Assembly: GCA_002386065.1 (NCBI GenBank) | Contig: DGES01000026.1 | Span: 1-64,000, forward strand | Reading direction: 5' to 3' | Length of the DNA stretch: 64,000 bases | Origin: Firmicutes bacterium UBA3920 | GTDB taxonomy: Bacteria > Bacillota > Clostridia > Caldicoprobacterales > Xylanivirgaceae | Shown: positions 38,097 through 47,838 of the stretch, in pieces | Layout: every line of letters starts with the position of its first letter | Position numbering within the stretch: position 1 is the first letter of the stretch | Notes under the pieces: generated by a model | The model's input: only the letters and a program-made list of their open reading frames with translations | The model's database searches: none | What the model was told of the DNA's origin: nothing | Translations under genes and position numbers: made by a program

Positions 38097-38996
38097 TTAA
38101 GTGCTAGATGCTTGTCTTATAAGCTCTTTAAGTTCGTCAGCATTAAAATTATATTTTTTATTACAGTAATGACATACTAATTCGGCTTTACCATCATTTT
38201 TTAATATATCTTCTAATTCTTCCTTACCAAGACTTATAAGAACAGATTCTAAGCGCTTTCTATTACAATCACATTTAAACAATACATCTAGATATTGATT
38301 GATTTTTAACCCATATTCTCCTATAATGTCTTCCAGTATATTCTCTGGTGTCTTGCCATTTGCTATTTGAGTAGAAACCGGAGTTGTTTTTGATAATTTC
38401 TTTTCTATATCCTCTATAAGTTCATCAGGCGCACCAGGCATAGGCTGTATTATAAAGCCACCAGATGCTTTTATGCTTAGATCAGGATTTACCAAAACTC
38501 CTAAAGCAGTAGCAGAAGGTTGCTGTTCTGATACAGCAAAATAATATGTTATGTCTTCAGCTATTTCTCCCGTTACAATATCAACCTGTCCTATGTAAGG
38601 CTCTTTCAATTTATAATCCTTTATTACAGTCAATTTTCCATTCGTGCCTACTGCACCTGCAACATCAAGTTTTCCTTCAGAATTTAATGGTAAGTCGACA
38701 AAGGGATTATCCACATATCCTTTTACCATACCTTTTGCATTTGCCACAACTACTATACTCCCAATGGGACCTCCTCCCTTTATTATAATAGATAGGGTAT
38801 CTCTTTCATTCTTTAGATCTATCGCCATCATAGATGCAGCAGTCATAGTCCGTCCTAGGGCAGCAGAGGCAATCGGATATAAATTATGTGTTTTTCGAGC
38901 CGTTTCTACCATCTGTGTAGTCTGTGCTGCAAACGCTCTTATATATCCCTCTGCTGCTGTAGCTCTAATTATATAATCTTTCATATGTTTAAACAC
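38097..38996 (-). CDS. hslO: Redox-regulated chaperone Hsp33
   Basis: This 299-residue holdase is activated by oxidation. The C-terminal zinc-binding redox switch is intact: CDC in FKCDCNRKR (about 241-243) and CHYC in LVCHYCNKKY (about 274-277). The N-terminal substrate domain has RATAAEGYIRAFAAQTT. Length is typical. In the reduced state four Cys bind zinc; oxidation releases it and exposes the binding surface. Confidence 0.97.
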   Translation of the reverse strand: MFKHMKDYIIRATAAEGYIRAFAAQTTQMVETARKTHNLYPIASAALGRTMTAASMMAIDLKNERDTLSIIIKGGGPIGSIVVVANAKGMVKGYVDNPFVDLPLNSEGKLDVAGAVGTNGKLTVIKDYKLKEPYIGQVDIVTGEIAEDITYYFAVSEQQPSATALGVLVNPDLSIKASGGFIIQPMPGAPDELIEDIEKKLSKTTPVSTQIANGKTPENILEDIIGEYGLKINQYLDVLFKCDCNRKRLESVLISLGKEELEDILKNDGKAELVCHYCNKKYNFNADELKELIRQASST

Positions 38997-39012
38997 CCCA
39001 ATATTATACTAT

Positions 39013-39750
39013 TTACATTTTTTGCGCAATAAATACCCATCTATGACTATCTATCTTAGGAGAATCAAAAGTTAAAGGATTAAATACCTGGATGTTTGAA
39101 AAACCGGAATTTGCCAAAAAAGTCTTTACATCATTTAAGTTATAGGCGCGTTGATAATGAGTTTCATCAAAACGTCTATATCGATATCCTTCTTTTACAA
39201 AAAAAGTTAAATCCATACAGCATATATCATCCTGTTCATCAAACGTATTAAACCATATAAAACTTATATCTTCACTTGCATCTGCCATTATATTATCTTT
39301 AAGTACTTTGCTTAATTTATAATAAGAACTAATATCAAATAGTAAAATTCCCTGTCTGTTTAAAAGTTCATATATTTTTTTGAATATAGATAGGAGCTCT
39401 ATATCTGAAAGAATATAATTAAAACCATCACACATACATGTAATAGCATCAACCGGTCTATGTAATGCCAGATTTCGTATATCCTGATGAATAAAAGGAA
39501 TATCAAGTCCCCTATTTAAAGATTTTTCCTTTGCCACATATAACATATCCTCAGAATTATCTATCCCTATTATATTATATCCCTTCTCTGCAAGGAGAAC
39601 CGTCATATTACCTGTACCACAAGCTATATCAACTACTGTCGATGGTGTATTATTCAATTTTCCAAATATCTTTTCAATATAATCGACCCATTTATTATAT
39701 CCGTAATCTTCCATTAATTTATCATAGACATAGGCAAAATTATTATATAT
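39013..39750 (-). CDS. SAM-dependent methyltransferase with apparent ATA start
   Basis: This class I methyltransferase is 245 residues if begun at ATA 39750; 233 from ATG 39714. Motif I VDIACGTGNMTVLLAEKGY, motif II NIIGIDNSEDML and the DAITCMCDGFNYI stretch are clear. Homologues usually begin with a YxxFAYVYDxLM segment. Here that segment (YNNFAYVYDKLM) is encoded upstream of the first ATG, behind ribosome site GAGGTG. The only initiator-like codon at proper spacing is ATA; a TGA closes the frame two codons earlier. Substrate unknown. Confidence 0.8.
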   Translation of the reverse strand: MYNNFAYVYDKLMEDYGYNKWVDYIEKIFGKLNNTPSTVVDIACGTGNMTVLLAEKGYNIIGIDNSEDMLYVAKEKSLNRGLDIPFIHQDIRNLALHRPVDAITCMCDGFNYILSDIELLSIFKKIYELLNRQGILLFDISSYYKLSKVLKDNIMADASEDISFIWFNTFDEQDDICCMDLTFFVKEGYRYRRFDETHYQRAYNLNDVKTFLANSGFSNIQVFNPLTFDSPKIDSHRWVFIAQKM

Positions 39751-39772
39751 ATCAAATCACCTCTCAATCTAT

Positions 39773-40681
39773 CTAGTTAATTTGATCATCTATATCATCC
39801 TTATTACCGTTGATATTATTTTCTCTACTCTCAGAATTAATATCTTGCCCTAATTTATTATCATCATCTAAAACAATGTCTTCATCACTCTTAGCACCTT
39901 CAATATTCTTATTTAAATATTTATCAAATACCCAATTGGCATAGGATATAGAAATTAACATAGGCAGAGTAAAACCTATAATAAACATTGGTAAAACATA
40001 AAATCTTATTGATAGATAAAAAATTGCCATTGATATTACAAAAATAAATATAGTCCTGGGCAACTCTACAATCGTAAATATCAAAGCATTTTTATATATC
40101 TGTTTAATTTTTAATTTGTATGTGACGAGCATGGGAAATATGAACATATTCATCATTGCGAATATAATTCCCATCATCAATATAAAATATCTAGGGATTA
40201 GATACCATTTACTATCGGCCACAGCAAGCTGCGTATATACAAACAGGGCTGTATAAAATAGCATTAGAGCTACACCGTTTATGAGCATTATTAGAAGACT
40301 TTCTTTCCAATTTTCTTTCCACGCATCCTTGAAATCACTAAATATCCAAGCATGTTCGTCTTTAGCCCAGTTTCGTATTACATAGGTCACTCCAGCAGTA
40401 GCTGGACCTGCTATTACTAAGCAAGGTATGAGAATCAAAAAATAGTCTAACCCAAGTACTGCTTCTACATCAGTATGTGCCATTACAAGCCCTTGCATAT
40501 ATGTCCATAAAATCGTAGGTATCCAAAATATTGAATACATAAGATTTAATTGAATAAGTTTCCAAAACCTTACCTTTAATACAGTAAAGAAAAGTTCAAA
40601 TCGATTATCTGGCATATCTTCTAGTTTTAAATCTGGCTTTCTTGGATCGCCATAATACATTCTATTAAAAAACTTACCCAC
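39773..40681 (-). CDS. DUF624 (YesL-type) membrane protein
   Basis: This 302-residue protein has five to six hydrophobic segments. Its N-terminal part reads FFTVLKVRFWKLIQLNLMYSIFWIPTIL (about 30-57), the typical beginning of the DUF624 family, often near sugar-transport genes. The last about 40 residues are acidic and Asn-rich, probably a disordered cytoplasmic tail. It lies 22 bases upstream of the methyltransferase on the same strand. Function unknown. Confidence 0.85.
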   Translation of the reverse strand: MGKFFNRMYYGDPRKPDLKLEDMPDNRFELFFTVLKVRFWKLIQLNLMYSIFWIPTILWTYMQGLVMAHTDVEAVLGLDYFLILIPCLVIAGPATAGVTYVIRNWAKDEHAWIFSDFKDAWKENWKESLLIMLINGVALMLFYTALFVYTQLAVADSKWYLIPRYFILMMGIIFAMMNMFIFPMLVTYKLKIKQIYKNALIFTIVELPRTIFIFVISMAIFYLSIRFYVLPMFIIGFTLPMLISISYANWVFDKYLNKNIEGAKSDEDIVLDDDNKLGQDINSESRENNINGNKDDIDDQIN

Positions 40682-40935
40682 ATTCAGTCAATCCTTCCCT
40701 ATTTGAATTTTATTTCACAATAATTATTTAAAATTCATTGCACTACTTATTGTAACAATATTTAGAATATAGTTCAATAGAAATAAACTTTGAGTTTTTA
40801 CAAAAAATTAAAACAAAATAAATAAATCCATAAATTACATTGACTTGTAATATTTTTCAACTGTTTGCAATGTTGAATACCAAAGTTGTTGACTTATCTA
40901 TATCTTAGAAAAAAGCAAATACTAAAAAACAAAAG

Positions 40936-42084
40936 CTAAAATTTTAAAACAATATCCAATAAAGTCTGTATACCTATGAGAAGTATTTCTTCATCAAAAT
41001 TAAACTTATTACTATGGAGGGGATATACATGTCCATGATTCTTATTTCGTGCTCCAAGTAATATGAGAACACCTGGTATTTCCCTTTGATAATAAGAAAA
41101 ATCTTCTGCTATCATTACTGGCTTAGCATCTACCACTATTTCATCCGATAATATTTTTTTTAGTCTATTTACCAATTCATAGTCATTATATACAACTGGA
41201 TAATATGTTATTTCCTCAAATTTACCCTTTACCCCATGGGAAAGTTCTAATCCTTTTAGTAAATCTTTTATATCTTCTTTTAAAAGATTATATGTTTCAT
41301 CGTTAAATGTCCTTATTATACCCTCTAAAAGCACATTCTCAGCAAGTACATTTCTTTCCGTACCGCCCTCCATATGCCCTATAGAAATAAGTGTAGTCTC
41401 TAAAGGATCCACTCGTCTAGTCACGAGACTCTGCAATGCACATACTAAATGACTAGCTGCAACTATGCCATCTGCTCCTTTATGAGGCATTGCTCCATGG
41501 GAACTCTTGCCCTTTAGATATATATCAAACTCTGCGGTTTGAGCCATTAGTGGACCTGATCTAATACCCAATTTCCCCTGTTCTATATGAGGAAAAATAT
41601 GAAATGCAAATATAGCATCAACTTTCGGCTCTTTTAGTACTCCTGCTTCTATCATGGGAAGGGCACCACCAGTTGTTTCTTCAGCTGGTTGAAATATAAA
41701 TACAATATTATGCCTCAATACATCCCTATTAAGTGAGACCCATTCAGCCAGTCCCAACAATATAGCCATATGACCATCATGACCACATGCATGCATTCTT
41801 CCTGATATCTTAGAAGAAAAAACAAGTCCACTCTTTTCTTCTATTGCTAAAGCATCCATGTCTGCTCTAAAAGCAAGAGTGGATATAGAATTTTTTGCAT
41901 ATATTACTCCTTTTACCCCTCCAGATAAAGTTTCTATCTTATGAAAATTAAGTCTTTCAAGTTCATTTATTATATACTCTCGTGTCTTTTCTACATCAAA
42001 ATCTAATTCAGGGTACTGATGAAACCACCTTCTATGTTTTACAACCCTATCTTTTAAAACATATACATCATCTCTTATATTCAT
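40936..42084 (-). CDS. M20-family amidohydrolase
   Basis: This 382-residue metallohydrolase of the M20D group comprises N-acyl-amino-acid, IAA-amino-acid and N-acetyl-diaminopimelate hydrolases. Metal ligands are visible in FRADMDALAI, RMHACGHDGHMAI (about 96-108), QPAEETTGGA (about 132-141), AFHIFPH (about 163) and the final H in HVYPLHSNKF. A dimerisation domain is inserted between. It is divergent from the asd-dapA-dapB operon, which makes an N-acetyl-diaminopimelate deacetylase role possible but unproven. Start ATG follows AGGAAGAAAGGT. Confidence 0.9.
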   Translation of the reverse strand: MNIRDDVYVLKDRVVKHRRWFHQYPELDFDVEKTREYIINELERLNFHKIETLSGGVKGVIYAKNSISTLAFRADMDALAIEEKSGLVFSSKISGRMHACGHDGHMAILLGLAEWVSLNRDVLRHNIVFIFQPAEETTGGALPMIEAGVLKEPKVDAIFAFHIFPHIEQGKLGIRSGPLMAQTAEFDIYLKGKSSHGAMPHKGADGIVAASHLVCALQSLVTRRVDPLETTLISIGHMEGGTERNVLAENVLLEGIIRTFNDETYNLLKEDIKDLLKGLELSHGVKGKFEEITYYPVVYNDYELVNRLKKILSDEIVVDAKPVMIAEDFSYYQREIPGVLILLGARNKNHGHVYPLHSNKFNFDEEILLIGIQTLLDIVLKF

Positions 42085-42315
42085 ACCTTTCTTCCTATCC
42101 TTCCTACTTAAAACTGCAAACTGCTATTAATAACCTATATTCAACATAAAATCTTTTTATCCTTTTTAATACTACGGATCTACATATTCCAAATTGTATT
42201 AATATTAGAATAACCAAGTTAGTGTATAATTTTCGTGGGCAATTGATTTTCAGGAAGAAAAAGGTGCCAATAAAAACTTGACACACATGAATAACCAATT
42301 GCTAGTTTAAAATTT
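42085..42315. other. Divergent spacer upstream of the lysine operon
   Basis: AT-rich DNA between the M20 gene and the lysine promoter. No reading frame or RNA is convincing. Confidence 0.5.
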
Positions 42316-42344
42316 TTGACATATACAATCTCGAGTGATATAAT
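42316..42344 (+). promoter_or_regulatory. Promoter of the lysine-biosynthesis operon
   Basis: TTGACA at 42316-42321 and TATAAT at 42339-42344 with a 17-base spacer precede the riboswitch. Confidence 0.88.
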
Positions 42345-42428
42345 GGATTAAAGTTTTGACAGAGTTTAATTGATGTTTATACGTTGATTTTTAATTTAAT
42401 TAAAAAGAAAAATTAACTATTAAATACT

Positions 42429-42618
42429 AGCAGTCTAGAGGAGCGTTTTTCAAGAGTAGATCAAGCTTTAAGCTTATGGGGGCTATATAGAAGTTTGATT
42501 GAAAGGGGAAAACGCCGAAGGGAGAGAGAACACCCATAACTTTCCCCCTGATCCCTGGGTAAATAACCCTTGGATTGTCACTAATATTTATTTGTATATT
42601 AGTGGAGCGCTGACTGCT
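42429..42618 (+). promoter_or_regulatory. Lysine riboswitch (L-box) aptamer
   Basis: P1 is AGCAGTC (42429-42435) with GACTGCT (42612-42618). Conserved segments include AGAGGAGCG, CAAGAGTA, GAAAGGGG and CGCCGAAGG followed by a C-rich arm. Position before asd-dapA-dapB and the downstream terminator fit transcriptional attenuation by lysine. Confidence 0.94.
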
Positions 42619-42665
42619 TTCGGCTACAAAGATTAATTTACTTGTGTAGATATATAGTAGTGCGG

Positions 42666-42695
42666 AAGCGGCTGGCTCATTCAGCCGCTTTTCTA
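42666..42695 (+). terminator. Riboswitch-controlled terminator
   Basis: AAGCGGCTG pairs with CAGCCGCTT, followed by TTCT. It lies 48 bases after the lysine aptamer and 90 bases before asd. Confidence 0.85.
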
Positions 42696-42784
42696 ATCTA
42701 TGATGAAAAATAGGCGCATATTTGATTATCTACACATAACATGACAATATAAGTTGAAAAAATCTTTTACTGGGAGGAAAAACT

Positions 42785-43786
42785 ATGAAAAAATATAACT
42801 TAGCTATTGTAGGAGCTACCGGTATGGTAGGTAGGAAGTTTTTAGAAATATTAGAGGAACGAGACTTACCTATAGATAAATATTATCTATTTGCATCAGC
42901 CCGTTCAGCAGGAAAAAAAATCAAATTTATGGGTAAGGAGCATACAATAGAAGAACTAAATGAAACCTGTTTTGATGACAAAAATATAGATATTGCGTTG
43001 TTTTCAGCTGGTGGTTCAGTAAGTGAAGTTTATGCTCCCATTGCAGCAAAAAAAGGAATAGTTGTAATAGATAATAGTAGTGCATGGCGTATGCATGAGG
43101 ATGTCCCACTTGTAATACCTGAAGTAAATCCTGAAGATATATTAAAACACAAGGGAATAATTGCAAACCCTAATTGCTCTACTATCCAAGCAGTGGTAGT
43201 TTTGAAGCCACTACATGATCGATATAAAATTAAAAGGGTCATATATTCAACTTATCAAGCCGTATCCGGCGCCGGCGTAGCAGGCTATAATGATCTTAAA
43301 AGAGGTATGGATGGGAAAACTCCTAAAAAGTTTCCCCATGCTATATTTTCCAATTGTATACCTCATATTGATGACTTCTTGGATAATGGATATACAAAAG
43401 AAGAAATGAAGATGATAAATGAAACATGTAAAATTTTGCACGACAAAGACATCAAAATAACTGCTACCACTGTAAGAGTTCCAGTATTTAATTGTCACAG
43501 TGAATCAATAAATATCGAATTTGAGAGGAGTTTTGATATAGACGAATTAAAGGATACCCTCTCACAAGCCCCAGGAATTGTGGTACAAGATGATCCTGAT
43601 AACGCTATCTATCCCATGCCCTCAAATGTAGAAGGAAAAGATCAAGTCTATGTGGGAAGAATAAGAAGAGATTACAGTGTGGAAAATGGTGTAAATCTAT
43701 GGGTAGTAGCAGATAATATCAGAAAAGGTGCTGCTACTAATACTATTCAAATTGCAGAAAAACTTATTGAATACTTAGAGAACTAA
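42785..43786 (+). CDS. asd: Aspartate-semialdehyde dehydrogenase
   Basis: This 333-residue enzyme reduces aspartyl phosphate to aspartate semialdehyde with NADPH, the branch point to lysine, methionine and threonine. The nucleotide loop is VGATGMVGRKFL (about 8-19). The catalytic Cys lies in IANPNCSTIQ (about 127) and the downstream His in RVPVFNCHSES. Length is normal. It is the first gene of asd-dapA-dapB under the lysine riboswitch; ATG follows GGGAGG. Confidence 0.97.
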   Translation: MKKYNLAIVGATGMVGRKFLEILEERDLPIDKYYLFASARSAGKKIKFMGKEHTIEELNETCFDDKNIDIALFSAGGSVSEVYAPIAAKKGIVVIDNSSAWRMHEDVPLVIPEVNPEDILKHKGIIANPNCSTIQAVVVLKPLHDRYKIKRVIYSTYQAVSGAGVAGYNDLKRGMDGKTPKKFPHAIFSNCIPHIDDFLDNGYTKEEMKMINETCKILHDKDIKITATTVRVPVFNCHSESINIEFERSFDIDELKDTLSQAPGIVVQDDPDNAIYPMPSNVEGKDQVYVGRIRRDYSVENGVNLWVVADNIRKGAATNTIQIAEKLIEYLEN

Positions 43787-43815
43787 AAGTATATTAAAGA
43801 AAGGTGTGGATTAAT

Positions 43816-44694
43816 ATGAGTATTTTTAAAGGTTCGTGCGTTGCCCTATCAACTCCATTTACTAGTGATGGCATAAATTACGCCACATTTGGCGAACTTA
43901 TAGATTTCCAAATTTCAGAAGGTACAGATGCCATATTAGTATGTGGTACTACAGGTGAACCCCCTACTATGACATTAAAAGAAAGAAACGAGGCAATCAA
44001 ATTTGCCGTTGATAGAGTAAATGGTCGAATTCCCGTAATTGCTGGCACCGGTGGTAATAATACAAAAAGTGTAATAGAAGCTTCCATCGAAGCACAAAAA
44101 CTAGGTGTAGATGGTTTACTTATAGTAACCCCTTATTATAATAAAACTACCCAAAAAGGACTCATAGCCCACTATACTGCAATTGCTGAATCGGTAGAGC
44201 TGCCTATTATAATATATAATGTACCTGGCAGAACTGGACTTAACATGACTCCTACTACCTTATACGAATTATCGAAAATAGAAAACATAGTAGGCATAAA
44301 GGAAGCAAGTGGAAATATATCTCAAGTAGTAGAAATGGCTAGGCTATGCGAAGGTTCAATAGATCTATATTCAGGTAATGATGATATGGTAGTTCCTCTA
44401 TTATCAGTAGGTGGAAAAGGTGTCATATCTGTAGTTGCCAATATAGCACCAAAAGACACCCATGAGATGGTATATAGCTTCTTAACGGGAAACATTGAGA
44501 AAAGCTATAAACTCCAATTTAAACTCAAACCATTGATAGATGCACTATTTCTTGAAGTAAATCCCATTCCAGTAAAAGCAGCTTTAAATCTCATGGGATT
44601 CAAAATGGGCAGTCCGCGTCTTCCACTCATAGAGATATCAGACGATAACTTGAATATATTAAAACAACGTATGGAAGAGTATGGGCTCTTATAG
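43816..44694 (+). CDS. dapA: 4-hydroxy-tetrahydrodipicolinate synthase
   Basis: This 292-residue TIM-barrel aldolase condenses pyruvate with aspartate semialdehyde. [11 protein letters not shown] (about 40-50), the Tyr of YYNKTTQKG, the YNVPGRTG motif (about 131-138) and the Schiff-base Lys in GIKEASG (about 160) are present. ATG 43816 is chosen over the in-frame GTG at 43804 because the ribosome site GAAAGGTGTGG overlaps the latter. It lies 29 bases after asd. Confidence 0.97.
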   Translation: MSIFKGSCVALSTPFTSDGINYATFGELIDFQISEGTDAILVCGTTGEPPTMTLKERNEAIKFAVDRVNGRIPVIAGTGGNNTKSVIEASIEAQKLGVDGLLIVTPYYNKTTQKGLIAHYTAIAESVELPIIIYNVPGRTGLNMTPTTLYELSKIENIVGIKEASGNISQVVEMARLCEGSIDLYSGNDDMVVPLLSVGGKGVISVVANIAPKDTHEMVYSFLTGNIEKSYKLQFKLKPLIDALFLEVNPIPVKAALNLMGFKMGSPRLPLIEISDDNLNILKQRMEEYGLL

Positions 44695-44718
44695 AAAATA
44701 TAAGGAGTGAATATACCA

Positions 44719-45942
44719 ATGATAGATATTATAATACATGGATGTAATGGGACTATGGGACAAGTAGTTGCCAACACAGCAATATCTGATTCTGATATAA
44801 ATATTGTAGCAGGTATTGATATGTGTCCTCAAGCTAAGGACAATCCCTTCCCTACTTATGACTCACTAGACGAATGTGAAGTCGGCTGTGATGTCATAGT
44901 TGATTTTTCTAGACACGATGCAGTGGTGCCTATGTTGAGTATAGCTGCCCAGAAAAAAATTCCAGTAGTGATAGCTACAACTGGAATTTCGGACAAAGAT
45001 AAGTCCTTCATAGAAGAAAAATCGGATGTGATTCCCATATTCATGGCATCCAATATGTCTGTAGGAGTAAATCTTATGTATGAACTTATAAGACGTTCTG
45101 CTACTGCACTCTCCGATGATTTTGATATTGAAATAATAGAAAAACACCACAATCAAAAGATAGATTCCCCAAGCGGAACTGCGTATACCATGGCTCACAT
45201 TATAAACGAAGTTTTTTCAGGGCGTAAACACTTCTCCTATGGAAGACATTCTCAAAATGCCAAACGCTCAAAAGATGAAATAGGTATACATGCTATAAGA
45301 GGAGGTACTATAGTAGGAGAACATAGTGTTTTATTTGCTGGTGTAGATGAAATATTGGAAATCAAACATACTGCATACTCAAAACAAATATTTGCAGTCG
45401 GCGCCCTAAAAGCAGCTAAGTTTCTTAAAGCTGTTAATAAACCAGGGCTATATGATATGACCGATATGATGGCCCATGAAAGTTTGGTTACTAGTGTATA
45501 TACAGAACAAGATATAGCTATGATAACACTAAATAGTTTGCCAAATTCATCTGAAATAATAGCTAAAATATTTAAAGCTTTGGGAGAACATAATATAAAT
45601 ATAGATATGATAAGCCAAACTGCCCCAGTAAATAGCAGGATTAACATATCCTTCACTTTACCTGAAGAAGATTTAAATAAGGCTATAGAAATAACAGGGC
45701 CATTTAATACACAAATACCAGAACTTCGTACTGATGTATTTGCCGAAATATGTAAGATAACAGTGGAAGGACTTGGCATGGAAAAATATGCAGGGGTAGC
45801 CGGAGATGTATTTAGCACCATGGCTAAGAACAATATCAATATAAAGATAATAACTACTTCTGAGACAAAAATATCTTTTATTATTGATGCCGTAGATGAA
45901 AGTAAGGCAGTACAAGCCATAAAAGATACATTTAATTTATAG
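44719..45942 (+). CDS. dapB: 4-hydroxy-tetrahydrodipicolinate reductase fused to tandem ACT domains
   Basis: This protein is about 407 residues, far longer than DapB (about 250). Residues 1-251 form a complete DapB: GCNGTMGQVV nucleotide loop, VVIATTGIS, EKHHNQKIDSPSGTA catalytic motif with Lys and His, and GLYDMTDM end. Residues 252-407 form a tandem ACT module that closely resembles the regulatory end of aspartokinase, with ITLNSLPNSSEIIAKIF, then KITVEGLGMEKYAGVA and IITTSETKISFII. The module could give lysine feedback on DapB, or substitute for the aspartokinase beta subunit. ATG 44719 follows AAGGAG at 11 bases; GTG 44707 is too close. It is the last gene of the operon. Confidence 0.93.
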   Translation: MIDIIIHGCNGTMGQVVANTAISDSDINIVAGIDMCPQAKDNPFPTYDSLDECEVGCDVIVDFSRHDAVVPMLSIAAQKKIPVVIATTGISDKDKSFIEEKSDVIPIFMASNMSVGVNLMYELIRRSATALSDDFDIEIIEKHHNQKIDSPSGTAYTMAHIINEVFSGRKHFSYGRHSQNAKRSKDEIGIHAIRGGTIVGEHSVLFAGVDEILEIKHTAYSKQIFAVGALKAAKFLKAVNKPGLYDMTDMMAHESLVTSVYTEQDIAMITLNSLPNSSEIIAKIFKALGEHNINIDMISQTAPVNSRINISFTLPEEDLNKAIEITGPFNTQIPELRTDVFAEICKITVEGLGMEKYAGVAGDVFSTMAKNNINIKIITTSETKISFIIDAVDESKAVQAIKDTFNL

Positions 45943-45945
45943 AAC

Positions 45946-45987
45946 AATCGGGTAGGAAGCAGATAAATACCTGCCTCCTGCCCGATT
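45946..45987. terminator. Bidirectional intrinsic terminator
   Basis: AATCGGGTAGGAAGCAG and CTGCCTCCTGCCCGATT can pair with few mismatches between dapB (plus) and cobO (minus), with AT-rich tails on both sides. Confidence 0.75.
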
Positions 45988-46001
45988 AAATAAATAAACG
46001 G

Positions 46002-46535
46002 TTAAAACTCTATGCCCTTTCTTGCCATCACACCATCGTCTATATAGTGTTTTATTGGTCTCATCTCTGTCACTAGATGAGCCTTATCTACTATAGCTTG
46101 TGGTGCCCCTCGTCCAGTAAGGACAAGTTCCATATCCTCTGGTTTCTTATCTATTAGATCACATACTTTTTCTACACTTATAAGTTCGCTGTGTATAAGG
46201 GACATTGCTTCATCTATTATTAATATGTCACATTCTCTATTCTTCATTATCTCTTCTATTCGGGTAATGCCTTCTTTTATATCTGTTATTAATATGGCTT
46301 TTTCTTTGTCAGTTAGCTGATGTAAAAATTTACTACTTGCACCATATCTCATTATTTTAAAACTAGGTGCCAAAGTTTTAGCTGTTTCAAGCTCTCCTGT
46401 ATGCATTCCTTTGAAAAATTGTATCATTATGACCTTAAGTCCTCTTCCAACTGCACGTACTGCAAGACCTAGTGCTGCAGTTGTCTTCCCTTTTCCGTCA
46501 CCAGTATATATCTGTATGTATCCCTTATCCAGCAT
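46002..46535 (-). CDS. cobO: Cob(I)yrinic acid a,c-diamide adenosyltransferase
   Basis: This 177-residue BtuR/CobO/CobP-type enzyme attaches the adenosyl group to cobalamin precursors. The P-loop GDGKGKTTAALGLAVRA is at about 13-29, and LIIDEAMS and VLTGRGAP are the typical later motifs. It lies six bases after purD, at the end of the purine operon, with no gene for other cobalamin steps nearby. That placement suggests cotranscription with purine genes. Confidence 0.95.
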   Translation of the reverse strand: MLDKGYIQIYTGDGKGKTTAALGLAVRAVGRGLKVIMIQFFKGMHTGELETAKTLAPSFKIMRYGASSKFLHQLTDKEKAILITDIKEGITRIEEIMKNRECDILIIDEAMSLIHSELISVEKVCDLIDKKPEDMELVLTGRGAPQAIVDKAHLVTEMRPIKHYIDDGVMARKGIEF

Positions 46536-46541
46536 GCAACC

Positions 46542-47804
46542 TCACACCTTTTTACCTATATCTTTTCTATAATGCATATCTTTGAATTTTATTTTTTCTA
46601 TATGAGAATATACGGTCTTATAGACAGATTCCAGATTATCACCTACTGCAGTAATGCCTAAGACTCTACCTCCAGCTGTATAATACTTCCCATTTTTCTT
46701 TTTGGTACCTGAATGAAATATGAATATATTTTCATGTTTTAAAATATCTTCTATGCCTTTTATTTCATAGCCTTTTTCATACTTCTTAGGATATCCACCT
46801 GATGCCAATATAACACATAAAGCGCTCTTATCTTGCCATACCACATCTATTTCATGTAACCGTTCGTCTATTATTGCTTCAAATATCTCTACTATATCAG
46901 TTTCCAAAAGAGGAAGCAATGCCTGTGTTTCCGGATCACCAAATCTTGCATTATACTCAAGCACTTTAGGTCCATTATCTGTAAGCATAAGTCCAAAATA
47001 TAATACACCTTTGAATAATCTATCTTCCTTTTTCATAGCTTCTATAGTTGGTATAAATATATTTTTTATGCAAAACTTCTCTATTTCTTCAGTATAATAA
47101 ATACTCGGAGAAAATGCACCCATTCCACCTGTATTAGGCCCTCTATCTCCATCATATACTCTTTTATGATCTTGAGCACTGGGCATTGGTACTATTGTGG
47201 TTCCATCAGTAAAACACAGGATTGAAACCTCTGGTCCTTCCAAAAATTCCTCTATTACAATCCGTTCCCCTGACTTACCAAAGGTTTTATTTATCATACA
47301 GTCATCCACAGCTTTTTTAGCCTCAGTAAGATCGTTAGCTATTATAACTCCCTTTCCAAGGGCAAGTCCATCAGCCTTTATAACTACTGGATAATTGCAA
47401 TGTTTAAGAAAATATATTGCATCTTCTCTGTTGTCAAAAACCTGAAAATCAGCAGTAGGAATATTATACTTTTTCATGAAGTTTTTAGAAAATACCTTAC
47501 TTCCTTCAATTATAGCTGCTCTCTTATTTGGCCCAAATGCTCTAATGCCCCTTTTAGTAAGTTCATCCACCATACCCATGGCAAGTGGATCATCTGGTGC
47601 CACTACAACTAAATCTATTTCTTTTTCTTCTGCAAAATCTACTATTCCATTTATATCGGTAGCTTTTATGTCTATACATTCCGCTAAATCCGATATCCCT
47701 CCATTCCCTGGAGCACAATATATCTTAGAAACTTTGGGACTCTTGCTTATTTTCCACACAAGGGCATGCTCTCTACCACCACCACCAACTACTAGTATAT
47801 TCAT
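46542..47804 (-). CDS. purD: Phosphoribosylamine-glycine ligase (GAR synthetase)
   Basis: This 420-residue ATP-grasp enzyme performs the second step of purine synthesis. N-terminal VVGGGGREHALVWK, ATP-grasp VIKADGLALGKGV (about 139-151), and metal-binding EYNARFGDPETQ (about 280-291) are intact. It follows purH by 34 bases. Confidence 0.97.
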   Translation of the reverse strand: MNILVVGGGGREHALVWKISKSPKVSKIYCAPGNGGISDLAECIDIKATDINGIVDFAEEKEIDLVVVAPDDPLAMGMVDELTKRGIRAFGPNKRAAIIEGSKVFSKNFMKKYNIPTADFQVFDNREDAIYFLKHCNYPVVIKADGLALGKGVIIANDLTEAKKAVDDCMINKTFGKSGERIVIEEFLEGPEVSILCFTDGTTIVPMPSAQDHKRVYDGDRGPNTGGMGAFSPSIYYTEEIEKFCIKNIFIPTIEAMKKEDRLFKGVLYFGLMLTDNGPKVLEYNARFGDPETQALLPLLETDIVEIFEAIIDERLHEIDVVWQDKSALCVILASGGYPKKYEKGYEIKGIEDILKHENIFIFHSGTKKKNGKYYTAGGRVLGITAVGDNLESVYKTVYSHIEKIKFKDMHYRKDIGKKV

Positions 47805-47838
47805 AAAATCACATCCTTTTTATGTCTAGTTTCTGCAA

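Noticed and set aside
42104..42298. 64-codon frame between the M20 gene and the lysine promoter
   Set aside because: No ribosome site, no family resemblance and very AT-rich; probably chance.
45460..45490. Internal translation start that would release a free ACT module from dapB
   Set aside because: Met codons occur at the junction, but no convincing Shine-Dalgarno sequence precedes them; kept only as a test within the fusion finding.
45252..45947. 231-codon frame opposite dapB
   Set aside because: Shadow of the DapB-ACT coding region; composition is biased as expected for antisense of conserved codons.
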